Source: Vibrio rotiferianus CAIM 577 = LMG 21460
Lineage (GTDB): Bacteria; Pseudomonadota; Gammaproteobacteria; Enterobacterales; Vibrionaceae
Assembly (NCBI RefSeq): GCF_002741985.1
Contig: NZ_APHW01000111.1
Location: forward strand, 186,001-250,000
Reading direction: 5' to 3'
DNA: 64,000 bases
A program made the position numbers and the translations under genes. Positions 1 to 8,827 of this stretch are shown piece by piece; within the stretch, counting starts at the first letter, position 1, and the number at the start of each line of letters is the position of its first letter. Under the pieces are notes generated by a model. That model did not search any database. It saw nothing but the letters and a program-made list of their open reading frames with translations, and was not told where the DNA came from.

Positions 1-686
1 CAACAACTCGATTCAGCCTGCTCGCTGGCATAGCCTTATTTGGCTATGCAGCGCTATTCTCTTTTGCTTATGTAAAACTAGCAGCTGGAACGGGAGCACT
101 GCTACTTTTTGGTGCTGTACAGCTGACTCTACTTGCACTTTATTGGTGGCAAGGGGAGCGCTTTAAAGCCCTCGAACTGGTCGGCATCATCGTTTCTCTG
201 GTTGGATTTGCTTGGTTAATGCTGCCATCAGCAACGCGTCCAGATGTTTGGTCAGCGATATTAATGGCGCTTTCTGGTATTTGTTGGGCAGGCTTTACGG
301 CTTTGGGTAAGCAAGCACCAACACCAAGCAGTGGCATTACTTCGGGGTTTATTGCCGCTTCAATTCTTGGGCTTATACTCTCGCCTTTCTTACTGGAATC
401 TGTTCACTTTACTGAACAAGGCGTGTTGTTAGCCGTCGCATCTGGTGCCATCGCTTCAGGTTGTGGCTATGTGCTTTGGTATCAGGTGATGCAAAAACTC
501 ACATTGCTGCAAGCAGCAATAAGCCAACTTTCTGTACCAGCCATTGCTGTGATTTTGGGCAATGTGTTATTGGGTGAAACCCTTACCCTACATTCGTTGA
601 TTACCAGCGCTGTTATTCTTGGCGGCATTGCATTGGTATTTTTATCTCGCTCTCAAAAATCCAAACCCAACCCCGCAAGCCAATAA
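1..686 (+). CDS. EamA/DMT-family inner membrane transporter (5' end outside window)
   Basis: The reading frame is open from the first bases of the window (codons begin at position 3), so the gene starts upstream; about 228 C-terminal residues are visible. They form a run of hydrophobic helices with short basic loops, typical of the 10-helix drug/metabolite transporter superfamily; the second EamA repeat ends in a helix and a short basic serine-rich tail. An internal ATG at 219 is only an in-frame methionine, because the frame upstream of it encodes more transmembrane helix. Family members export amino acids, metabolites or drugs; the substrate cannot be told from sequence. Confidence 0.85.
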   Translation, partial: TTRFSLLAGIALFGYAALFSFAYVKLAAGTGALLLFGAVQLTLLALYWWQGERFKALELVGIIVSLVGFAWLMLPSATRPDVWSAILMALSGICWAGFTALGKQAPTPSSGITSGFIAASILGLILSPFLLESVHFTEQGVLLAVASGAIASGCGYVLWYQVMQKLTLLQAAISQLSVPAIAVILGNVLLGETLTLHSLITSAVILGGIALVFLSRSQKSKPNPASQ

Positions 687-834
687 AAAATAATAACTTT
701 CCTCTCAACTTATCTCCCATCATCTATGCTTTTTGTTAGGCATTTGTTTTCACCGTACTGTGGAAACGAGCAACGCCTGACGCAATGGCGGTGAATATCG
801 ATTAAAGATTTGCTTTAGTAATTCCGACAAACCC

Positions 835-850
835 GTCTCAATAGTGAGAC
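835..850 (+). terminator. weak stem-loop downstream of the EamA gene
   Basis: A perfect 6-bp stem (GTCTCA / TGAGAC) with a 4-nt loop lies about 150 bases after the EamA stop, followed by only a short T-rich stretch. It is a weak candidate terminator in an otherwise gene-free interval (687-1077). Confidence 0.3.
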
Positions 851-1002
851 TTTCTAGTTAAACGTTTTCTTGCTTATTTTTGCCTCACACCATAAGCAAT
901 GGGGGATCTAAGGTGATTTGAGCATTTTGACCCAGTTTGATTTTGACAAAGGATTTACAAACCATCTCGTTTCAATCGCTATATTCCGCCTCCTAATCTT
1001 TT

Positions 1003-1019
1003 TCAGAATGAAATTCTGA
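1003..1019. promoter_or_regulatory. palindromic operator candidate upstream of the efflux operon
   Basis: TCAGAAT-GAA-ATTCTGA is a perfect 7-bp inverted repeat with a 3-base centre, 59 bases upstream of the FUSC start. Aromatic-acid efflux operons of this type are commonly controlled by a LysR- or TetR-type regulator, but no regulator gene sits next to this one. The rest of 687-1077 shows no coding potential. Confidence 0.35.
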
Positions 1020-1077
1020 TTATTGATTGAATAAATTCATCCACTTACAAGCATAAGCCTGAGCTAACGTTGACACT

Positions 1078-3260
1078 ATGAACGAGAAAATCAAATTCGC
1101 CACAAAAGTAGCGCTTAGCCTGACTCTGGCTTATCTGATCCCGTTTTCGATGGGTTGGCCACAAGCTTCTACAGCGGCTACGACGGTCATGTTGATCGCT
1201 TCTACCGGCAGTCGGCGTGAATCTCTAGCCAAAGGCACACTGCGCGTACTCGGCACTTTAGTAGGCGCGGTGATCGGCTTATTGCTTGTCGGCATGTTCG
1301 CCCAAGATCGCTTGCTATACATGCTCAGCGTTTCGGTGGTTGTTTCCTTTATTTTCTATTTCCGCAACGCGTACCAAAAAGACCCTACCTTACTTGCCTT
1401 AACTGGCGTAATGGTCTTGATGATGTCTAATGGTGGCGATGCAGAAGGCGCGTTCATGTATGGCGTCGATCGCGCCTACATGACTATCTTTGGCGTGGTG
1501 CTTTACACCTTGGTGGGTACTTTCTTATGGCCGACGAAGACAGAACAAAACCTGCGTCAACTCGTTGAGCAACTGAACCAAGCTCAACAAGCACTGTTTA
1601 AAGCTATTTTGCAAAACTTCGAGGAAAAACAAGCTCACCAACAAGGATTAGTCCCTGCTTCAGGCACGCAAGAAGGCGAGGAAGACGAAGAGCCTAAGCC
1701 CACCATTGAAAACCTACTAGACAAAGTATTCGCCGCACAAAACGCACTAGAGCAACGCTTTGCAACAGTTAGTGTGGAATGCAGTGACGTATCGGCCTAC
1801 ATGAAAGAATGGCAACTCGCTGTTCACTTCAACAAGCAAATTACCCAAGAACTCAGCGTGGCAGCACACAGCCACTTTAGCCACCAGCAAGACCGAGTCT
1901 GCATCAATAACTTCGATCAAGCCATCGAAGAAATTCAAGCGCTATTCAAAACCTGCCAAGAAATGTGGGACAACGAGGGGCCAGCTTACCGCGCTCAGGA
2001 ATTTAAGGTTGATTACAACCAACAAGCTTTGTCAGACGCTCCCCATTTAGTCAAAGGCTCTGCCCTGACACTGGGCCACTTACTCAAGCTAATGCATCAG
2101 AGCTTATCTCGCCTTGCAGAGAGCATCAGCTGTATAGATTCGGTCACCAATAATGTCTCGTTCAAACAAGATCTGCCGAAGCAGAAGAGCAAATTCCTTT
2201 GGTGGGATGCAGAAAACTTCAAAACCGCAGTAAAAACCTTCACCACCTATTGGGTAGCAGGATTGATTTGGATTTACTTTAATCCACCGGGTGGCTACTC
2301 GTTTGTTACCTTCTCCACCATCTTCATGTCACTGCTGTCGTTTGTTCCGGTTCACCCATTTATGTTGCTGATCTTGTTTACGTTTGGCTTCTTGTTTGCG
2401 GTGCCTTCGTACGTCTTCATCTTGCCGGGCTTGGAACTCGGAGGCGAATTGGGCTTGTTCATCTTCATCTACACCTTTATCGGCTTTTACCTGTTTAAAG
2501 GGCCAGTGACCATCTTCTATATGATTGGCTTGTTTGTCCTCGGTCTGGACAACAACATGACCTATCACTTTGGTATTCTGATGACGATCATGACTTTGTT
2601 CTACATGGTAGTTTTCATGATCATCTTCGCGCACTACTTCCCTTTCAGTTCTCGCCCAGAACACTTGTTCTTAACACTGAAAGAGCGCTATTTCAGGCAC
2701 GTTGGCGACCTATTTACCAGCTATCATGAACAGTCTGAATCCACATTTAATAAGATGAAACGCTCACTGCACTTGGTGACGCTGAACGTTTCCTCTAAAA
2801 AGCTCAAAGTGTGGGGGGGGCGAAGATCAACCACAAGCTGTTCGACAAGACACCGCCAGAAGCGATTGGTGCATTCAGCAAGTCTTGTGACACCTTGAGC
2901 AATCACGTCAACATCTTGATTGCCGCCGAACAAAAGCTGTTAAGTAACCCACTTATTAAACAGTTACGCAGCAAGCACACCGATTCCATATTACCTCTGA
3001 TGGCTGGCGCACTAGCAAGCCATCAGGCGACGGACGAACTCGATTCTGTGTTCGAACAATACAGCCAGGATTACCAATCTTTTGAAAATATACTGGAAGA
3101 TTTCTTTAGTGAGTTGGATTTATCTGACTACGCTTATTCAGAGATAGCTGGTTTTTATATCTTGCTGAATTTAAAACGGAACGTGTTCGAAGCGATAAAT
3201 CAATGCAAGCAAACCTACGAGGATATCGATTGGGTGAACTTACGTCAGAAGCGGTTTTAA
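1078..3260 (+). pseudogene. FUSC-family (AaeB-like) efflux pump, split by one frameshift in a G8 tract
   Basis: Inner membrane pump of the fusaric-acid-resistance / aromatic acid exporter family. The N-terminal half has a block of helices (about residues 8-150), then a cytoplasmic alpha-helical region with an acidic stretch (EGEEDEEPKP, about 200-210), then a second helix block (about 390-520), the usual duplicated FUSC layout. The first frame runs to 2898, but its last 29 residues are out of register; the true C-terminus continues in another frame to 3260. The switch lies at G8 (2813-2820): nine Gs would give a single frame of about 727 residues, the normal family length. As written, the product would lose about 150 C-terminal residues but keep all membrane helices. 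Either a sequencing undercount, a phase-variable tract or a real mutation. It heads an efflux operon. Confidence 0.8.
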
Positions 3261-3270
3261 AGGTGAGGAT

Positions 3271-4956
3271 ATGATGCTTCTAAAACTAACCAAACCAAGC
3301 CTCGCCATACTCTCTGTACTTGGATTAAGTGCGTGTACGACTTTGGGCCCGGATTACGTCCACCCAGAGCAAAGCGCCTTGCCAAGTGATTGGTCGGTAG
3401 AAAAAGCGGCACAAGACACACAACAATCCGAGCAAAAACTGCAGCAGTGGTGGCAGCAGTTCAACGATCCAACGCTGAACCAGCTGGTTGAAATGGCAAG
3501 CCAACAAAACCTCGATCTTGAGGCTGCGGGTTTGCGCATTGTTCAAGCACGTTCATTATTGGGCATCTCAACTGGATTGCAGTACCCGCAAGTGCAAACC
3601 GTCTCCGGTAACCTAGCCAGAGCTTATGTGAATGACCAAGGTGTGAATAACGCTGCGCTGTCGTTTGATGCTGGCTGGGAAATGGACATCTGGGGCAAAT
3701 ACGCGCGTGGCATTGAATCTGCCGAAGCGGGATACTATGCATCGATTGCGTCTTACCACGACATCATGGTGACCATTACTGCGGAAGTCGCGCGCAACTA
3801 CATCAACTATCGCACTTTCCAAGAACGTATCTTGCTCTCACGCCGCAACATCGAGATCCAAGAGCGCGTTGTGAACATCACCCAAGTACAGTTCGATTCA
3901 GGCAACGTAACCGAACTCGACGTTCAGCAAGCAAAAAACCAGCTCTTCAACACCAAAGCGGCACAGCCTTCTCTTGAAATCGCAATGAAGCAGTCGCGTA
4001 CAGCATTGGCATTGCTTTTAGGTGTGCTACCGGAAGAGGTGGAGAGCCTGCTGCAATCTGATGGTTTCGCCCAGCGTATGGCGGATTATGAAAACCAGTT
4101 TAAGTCATCCGGTAGAAAGCCAGCTTTGTCTGGCAGTGATGAGCGTTCTATCGTACCTAGTCCACCGCTACTAGAAAACAAAGTGGATGCAAACTTAGTC
4201 ATGCGCCGACCGGATCTTCAAGTATCAGAGATGCAGGCTCGTGCACAAAGCGCCAAGATTGGTGTCGCAGAAACCGCACTTTATCCAAGTTTTTCACTGT
4301 TCGGCTCAATCGGTATCGACAGCACAGTGCCAGATGGTAGCAGCTTCAGTTTCAGTGACTCACTGACCATGGTAGTGGGCCCAACATTCAGTTGGAACAT
4401 CTTTCAATACGGACGAGTGAAGAACAACATCCGCTTTGAAGATGCGCGCTTCCAAGAAACGCTCACCAACTACAACAAGAAGGTACTACAAGCCGTCAAT
4501 GAAGTGACCAACGCACTGGAAGCCTACGACTTATATCTCGAGCAACAATCACTGCGTCTGCAATCGGTGAACGCTTCAATTCGCGCGTTTAATATCTCGA
4601 TGATGCAGTACGAAAACGGCCAGATTTCCTTTGACCGCCTCCTCAAGTCCTTGGAAAACATGACGCGATCAGAAGACAGCTACGCAATCATCAAAGGTAA
4701 CGTCGCCAACCAGGTTGTGGCGCTCTACAAAGCACTTGGCGGTGGATGGGAAACCCAAACTGGCAAGTCATTCTTATCTGAAACCACTGCCAAGCAGATG
4801 CAAGACCGAAGCGATTGGGATGGTTTGCTGGACGAAGAAGAACGCGTTCTGCCACCACTGCTTCTTGAGCAACCATCAGACAAAGCGCAAGCGGACGATA
4901 CCCAGAAAAATAGTGCTGAGCAAAACAGTGCCGAGCCCGATGAGGAGGTGCAGTAA
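3271..4956 (+). CDS. NodT-family outer membrane efflux lipoprotein (TolC-like)
   Basis: Outer membrane channel component of a tripartite efflux pump. The N-terminus is a lipoprotein signal with lipobox LSAC (Cys22), followed by the family-typical GPDYVHPE segment. Two outer membrane efflux repeats follow, rich in Gln/Ala/Asn coiled-coil helices, with the RRPDL(Q)-type motif (MRRPDLQVSEMQA) at about residue 310. The acidic C-terminal tail (about 510-561, Asp/Glu/Gln rich) is longer than in most relatives. A Shine-Dalgarno AGGTGAGGAT precedes two adjacent ATG codons at 3271 and 3274. The gene starts 10 bases after the FUSC gene and its stop overlaps the next start, so it is part of the efflux operon. 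Confidence 0.9.
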   Translation: MMLLKLTKPSLAILSVLGLSACTTLGPDYVHPEQSALPSDWSVEKAAQDTQQSEQKLQQWWQQFNDPTLNQLVEMASQQNLDLEAAGLRIVQARSLLGISTGLQYPQVQTVSGNLARAYVNDQGVNNAALSFDAGWEMDIWGKYARGIESAEAGYYASIASYHDIMVTITAEVARNYINYRTFQERILLSRRNIEIQERVVNITQVQFDSGNVTELDVQQAKNQLFNTKAAQPSLEIAMKQSRTALALLLGVLPEEVESLLQSDGFAQRMADYENQFKSSGRKPALSGSDERSIVPSPPLLENKVDANLVMRRPDLQVSEMQARAQSAKIGVAETALYPSFSLFGSIGIDSTVPDGSSFSFSDSLTMVVGPTFSWNIFQYGRVKNNIRFEDARFQETLTNYNKKVLQAVNEVTNALEAYDLYLEQQSLRLQSVNASIRAFNISMMQYENGQISFDRLLKSLENMTRSEDSYAIIKGNVANQVVALYKALGGGWETQTGKSFLSETTAKQMQDRSDWDGLLDEEERVLPPLLLEQPSDKAQADDTQKNSAEQNSAEPDEEVQ

Positions 4957-5159
4957 TGCCACACGAACTCTCTTGGGGTGACGTTTACTTCTCACCGCTG
5001 CTCTTGGTGCTGATTTTAGCGGTCACCGCTACATGGATAACGGTGATCATTTTGAACAAGACACGTTTGTCTCGTTTCATTGCGTTTCCGTCTCTGACAT
5101 TCATTGCCATCATGGTTTTCTACGTGGTGGCCATCGACAGTTTTTATATACAGTTTTAG
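4956..5159 (+). CDS. DUF1656 (AaeX-like) small inner membrane protein
   Basis: A 67-residue protein with two predicted transmembrane helices (about 12-32 and 42-62) and the motif ELSWGDVYFSPLL at the N-terminus, which is the DUF1656/AaeX signature. Such proteins are nearly always encoded between the FUSC pump and HlyD adaptor of aromatic acid exporters; their role is unknown. Start and upstream stop overlap (TAATG), indicating translational coupling, and the HlyD gene follows immediately. Confidence 0.9.
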   Translation: MPHELSWGDVYFSPLLLVLILAVTATWITVIILNKTRLSRFIAFPSLTFIAIMVFYVVAIDSFYIQF

Positions 5160-5171
5160 GTGCCCAACAAG

Positions 5172-6059
5172 ATGAAAAAACTACTCGTTATTGCACTCAA
5201 TCTTGTCATTCTTGGTGGCGCGGCATGGTTCGGCTATCAGAAATTCGAAGAGTATTTTAATAACCCATGGACCCGCGATGGTCAGGTACGTGCGAACGTT
5301 ATCAAGGTCGCACCTCGTGTATCAGGGCCAATCGTTAATGTCACCGTCATAGATAACCAAGAAGTAAAACAAGGCGATCTGTTGTTTGAGATCGACCCAA
5401 CCACTTATGAAGTTGCCCTATCACAAGCGGAAGTAGCGTTAGAAAAAGCCATCGTTAGCTCTCGCGGTAAAAAGATCGAATACGATCGTTTGAAAGACAT
5501 TCGAGCTAAAGACCGCGGCGCCGTTTCTCACAAAGATCTCATTCGTCGTGAAATCACCTACGAAGAGTCCCTACTGCAAATCAAATCTGCAGAAGAGCAA
5601 CTTAAGTCAGCACGACTAAATCTTAGCTACACAAAAGTTTACGCATCGGTCGATGGGTTTGTTTCTAACCTTGATATCCGCAACGGTACTCAAGCGGTAG
5701 CAAACCAACCATTAGTAGCACTTATCGATAAAAACAGCTTCTGGGTATTTGGTTTCTTCCGTGAAAACCAATTAGCTCAAATTGCTCCTGGTAACGATGC
5801 TCGGGTGACTTTGATGTCTCACCCAGACACACCAATCGACGCTACGGTGGACTCGATTGGCTGGGGTATCGCCCCTAAAGACGGCACAGTGGGCTACAAC
5901 CTTCTTCCTAATGTAAACCCTGTATTCCAGTGGATTCGCTTAGCGCAACGTATTCCCGTTCGCGTGTCATTGCATGAATTACCAGAAGGCGTCGACCTGC
6001 GATTTGGGCTTTCTGCTTCCATCATGGTGATGAAGGACTCATCACAAGAGCAAAAATAG
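5172..6059 (+). CDS. HlyD/AaeA-like periplasmic adaptor (membrane fusion protein)
   Basis: Periplasmic adaptor linking the FUSC pump to the NodT channel. One N-terminal membrane anchor (LLVIALNLVILGGAAWFGY) is followed by the AaeA hallmark NNPWTRDGQVRANV, biotinyl-lipoyl half-motifs (VAPRVSGPI... and VYASVDGFVSNLDIR), a short coiled-coil hairpin, and a beta-barrel domain with the characteristic IGWGIAPKDGT. A GTG at 5160 is also in frame, but ATG at 5172 is preceded by AGG at a normal distance and gives a canonical MKKLL start, so I prefer it. Length, about 295 residues, is typical. Third-last gene of the operon that continues with a channel and a permease. Confidence 0.88.
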   Translation: MKKLLVIALNLVILGGAAWFGYQKFEEYFNNPWTRDGQVRANVIKVAPRVSGPIVNVTVIDNQEVKQGDLLFEIDPTTYEVALSQAEVALEKAIVSSRGKKIEYDRLKDIRAKDRGAVSHKDLIRREITYEESLLQIKSAEEQLKSARLNLSYTKVYASVDGFVSNLDIRNGTQAVANQPLVALIDKNSFWVFGFFRENQLAQIAPGNDARVTLMSHPDTPIDATVDSIGWGIAPKDGTVGYNLLPNVNPVFQWIRLAQRIPVRVSLHELPEGVDLRFGLSASIMVMKDSSQEQK

Positions 6060-6078
6060 GAGTGAAAGAGACAGACCC

Positions 6079-6765
6079 ATGGCTATTGGAAAAAAACTCA
6101 AAAACATCAATGAAGAAAATAACTTCTTCTATCTGACCTTAGCGCTTATCGGACTATTAATCGGTGGTGCGTTTGTTCAGGTCGTTGGAGAAGGTGCAAT
6201 GGAGCATCTGTTGCAAGGTTTCACCATCATCACCTTCATCGTCTGTATGGCGAGCTTGCGCTTTGACAAAAACTGGTCGCGCTTTCTCTACACCTTGCTT
6301 GGTACTTGGGTCTTGGTGATCGTCATCAAGACCGCGCTAGGTATTAAAGAGATGGATGTCGTGATGCTAGCCCTCACCTTCGCCTTCTTCTTCGGGACAT
6401 TCAAATCCATCGCAAGACAGATTCTGTTCACTGGGCACGTGAACACTAACAAAGTGATTGGCTCTGTTGCTCTATTTTTGCTGCTGGGTCTGATGTGGGC
6501 AATTGCTTACCTCATTCTTCTTGAGTTCTCCCCAAACTCATTCACCGGGATGGAAGCCATCTCTTGGGGTCAGAACTTCTCAAATGCAGCGTATTTCAGT
6601 TTCGTCACCTTAACCACGTTAGGTTATGGCGACATCAGCCCTCTAACACCATTGGCACAAGTCGTTGTGTATTTAGAGGCCATTGTAGGCGTGTTTTATA
6701 TGGCGATTGTTGTTTCAAGTCTCGTCAGTTCCAACATTGAACATCAGGTAAACAAAAATGGATAA
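6079..6765 (+). CDS. two-TM-pore potassium channel family protein
   Basis: Inner membrane protein of 228 residues with about four N-terminal helices and a C-terminal pore module. The selectivity filter TLTTLGYGDISP (about residues 176-187) lies between the last two helices, as in K+ channels. There is no cytoplasmic RCK/TrkA_N domain, so gating is likely not by nucleotide or Ca2+ binding. It starts 19 bases after the HlyD gene and overlaps the AI-2E gene by 8 bases, so it is transcribed with the efflux genes. What a K+ channel does in an efflux operon is not obvious; it may offset ion or charge movements. Confidence 0.85.
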   Translation: MAIGKKLKNINEENNFFYLTLALIGLLIGGAFVQVVGEGAMEHLLQGFTIITFIVCMASLRFDKNWSRFLYTLLGTWVLVIVIKTALGIKEMDVVMLALTFAFFFGTFKSIARQILFTGHVNTNKVIGSVALFLLLGLMWAIAYLILLEFSPNSFTGMEAISWGQNFSNAAYFSFVTLTTLGYGDISPLTPLAQVVVYLEAIVGVFYMAIVVSSLVSSNIEHQVNKNG

Positions 6766-7903
6766 ACAATCGGAAAAAAATGAGAGTAAGATTTTCATCA
6801 GTAACATGGTGGAATCTGCTATACGAATCGGCTTGATTTTAATCTTGCTGATGTTTACGTACGACATCATCAAACCTTTCATTCTTCCTGTGATTTGGGG
6901 TGCCATCATCGCGGTAGCATTGATGCCAATCTGTAAGAAGCTGGAAAGGGTGTACGGTGGCAAACGTGGTCTGGCTGCAACGACGATTGCATTGCTGGGT
7001 ATCGCCCTTCTGGTGGCACCTCTAGTCATGGTTTCGGGCTCAATTGTTGATGGTGCAACCCACGCACTAGAAGTTCTGCAAAACGGCGACATCAAAATCC
7101 CTGGTCCAAAACCTTCTGTCGCCGAATGGCCACTTGTCGGTGATAAGCTTTACGAAGTATGGACGCTGTTTGCGACCAACTTAGAAAAAGCGATTCAAAC
7201 CTTCATGCCGCAAATCAAGTCGGGTCTAACGTCTCTACTTGGCATGGTCGGTGGAGCTCTAGGTAGCCTGCTTCTTTCTATCATTTCACTGGCGATTGCT
7301 GCCGGCTTTATGACTTATTCAGAGTCAATTGCCTCTGGCTTGCGAACCGTCGCTGTACGTACGGCAGGTGATAACGCGAAAAGTTGGACAACGCTTATTG
7401 CCGCAACCATTAAAAGTGTTCTACTGGGCGTGGTTGGTGTTGCTGCGATTCAGGCTCTATTGATTGGTGCGGGCTTCTTTATCTTTGGCGTTCCGGCAGC
7501 AGGCCTACTCACTCTGATTCTGATGATTCTTTGTATCGCTCAGCTTCCTGCTCTGCTCGCGGTTCTACCTATCGTGGGTTACATGTACATGACTAACGAC
7601 ACAAGCACAGCAACCATGTTTACCGTATGGGTAGTGGTTGCAGCACTGTCTGAGAACTTGTTCAAACCAATGCTGATGGGCCGTGGTGTTGATGTACCAA
7701 TGCCAGTGATTCTGCTGGGTGCAATCGGTGGTATGTTGTTCTATGGCATCGTAGGCCTGTTCTTGGGTGCGGTTATCTTAGCGATTTGGTACGAGCTATT
7801 CGTTTGGTGGTTGAGCATCGAGAAGGCACAGCAGCAAAAAGAAGACTTACTAGAAGAGAAGGAAGAGACACAAGCCGAATCAGGCCACGGCGCTGGTATC
7901 TAA
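6758..7903 (+). CDS. AI-2E family (YdiK/TqsA-like) permease
   Basis: A 381-residue inner membrane protein with the AI-2E transporter layout: two N-terminal helix pairs, a central amphipathic/periplasmic region (about 100-150), then a helix cluster with the family motif LxALLAVLPIVGYMY and the GVDVPMPVILLGAIGGML segment near the C-terminus. The tail is charged (KEDLLEEKEETQ). Family members include the autoinducer-2 exporter TqsA and Na+/H+ antiporters, so substrate is uncertain. The start overlaps the channel gene by 8 bases; a strong stem-loop follows at 7932, closing the operon. Confidence 0.85.
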   Translation: MDKQSEKNESKIFISNMVESAIRIGLILILLMFTYDIIKPFILPVIWGAIIAVALMPICKKLERVYGGKRGLAATTIALLGIALLVAPLVMVSGSIVDGATHALEVLQNGDIKIPGPKPSVAEWPLVGDKLYEVWTLFATNLEKAIQTFMPQIKSGLTSLLGMVGGALGSLLLSIISLAIAAGFMTYSESIASGLRTVAVRTAGDNAKSWTTLIAATIKSVLLGVVGVAAIQALLIGAGFFIFGVPAAGLLTLILMILCIAQLPALLAVLPIVGYMYMTNDTSTATMFTVWVVVAALSENLFKPMLMGRGVDVPMPVILLGAIGGMLFYGIVGLFLGAVILAIWYELFVWWLSIEKAQQQKEDLLEEKEETQAESGHGAGI

Positions 7904-7931
7904 TCTTCATCAGTCACCTCACCACTTGAAA

Positions 7932-7957
7932 CAAACCGCTGCCTTTGCAGCGGTTTG
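7932..7957 (+). terminator. stem-loop ending the efflux operon
   Basis: An 11-bp perfect stem (CAAACCGCTGC / GCAGCGGTTTG) with a CTTT loop lies 29 bases after the AI-2E stop. The T tract is short, so termination may be partly Rho-assisted. Confidence 0.6.
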
Positions 7958-8106
7958 CGCAACTAAGCTCACAGTTTCATTGTTTGATATCCGATTAAAA
8001 TGACGATCTTGTTAAATTTTCATACTTCTTACATTCGACGGTTGCAATCAAGCATTTAACGATGCACTCTCGATGACCACAAATGACAGAGCTTAGGATA
8101 AAAACA

Positions 8107-8778
8107 ATGAAATTGATCAAGCCTTTAACTTGCGCGCTTGCTCTTGCAATGAGCGGAATGGCATTCGCTGATGTGACAATCCATGTTCCTGACGACGTTT
8201 CAGTTTTGGCCGCTAACGGTGAAAAGGTTAAGCTTTCTGGTGGCTTCTTTGCTTCAGAGAAGAGCTTTACGCTTCCTGATGGTGTAAATCAGGTAGTATT
8301 TCGATTCTCGCCTTTCTTTAGTAAAGGCAATGATCGCGTCAGCGTTGATAGCGATGTGATCGTAACTCGTTTCGACGCAGCCGATGCGGAGCTAAGCCTA
8401 CAGGTTCCTGAATACCGAGATCTTCGCCAAGCTGAAGCAAACATCAAAGACCTCGATTGGAAACTGGTTGATGCTTCTGGCAATGCAATTGCAGTAGAGC
8501 AAGACAAGCTTATCAAACCAGGTATGCAGATCGGCCGCGATTACGTTCGTGAAGTTGAAGATTACAACCGAGCTGGCGGGGTTGCTGCGATTGGCGTTGC
8601 AACCGCAGCGGTAGTTCAACCTGTAACACTTCCTGCAAAAATCCCAGCAGACATGAAGCAAACAAAGCCTGCGACAATGAAAGCAGATTCAACCGCTGAA
8701 GAAATGCTGCATTTCTGGTACCAAAAAGCGGACGCAGAAACTAAAGCTCGCTTTAAAGAATACGTAAACAAGCAATAG
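8107..8778 (+). CDS. DUF2057 (UPF0319, YccT-like) periplasmic protein
   Basis: A 223-residue exported protein. The signal peptide MKLIKPLTCALALAMSGMAFA is followed by a mature start DVTIHVPDDV, the typical DUF2057 opening, where the domain continues with an FxPGxNQVVFRF-like strand (SFTLPDGVNQVVFRFSPFF). Function of the family is not settled. I place the start at 8107 rather than at the in-frame ATG at 8083, because AGGAT at the right distance and the signal peptide both begin here. It stands alone between a terminator-like stem and a bidirectional terminator. Confidence 0.85.
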   Translation: MKLIKPLTCALALAMSGMAFADVTIHVPDDVSVLAANGEKVKLSGGFFASEKSFTLPDGVNQVVFRFSPFFSKGNDRVSVDSDVIVTRFDAADAELSLQVPEYRDLRQAEANIKDLDWKLVDASGNAIAVEQDKLIKPGMQIGRDYVREVEDYNRAGGVAAIGVATAAVVQPVTLPAKIPADMKQTKPATMKADSTAEEMLHFWYQKADAETKARFKEYVNKQ

Positions 8779-8786
8779 CTAATAAA

Positions 8787-8810
8787 AAAGCCCGCATCAT
8801 AGCGGGCTTT
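8787..8810. terminator. bidirectional intrinsic terminator
   Basis: AAAGCCCGC / GCGGGCTTT 9-bp stem with a 6-nt loop, A-rich on the left and T-rich on the right, between the convergent DUF2057 and nucleoside transporter genes. Confidence 0.85.
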
Positions 8811-8827
8811 TACATAGTGACAATCAA

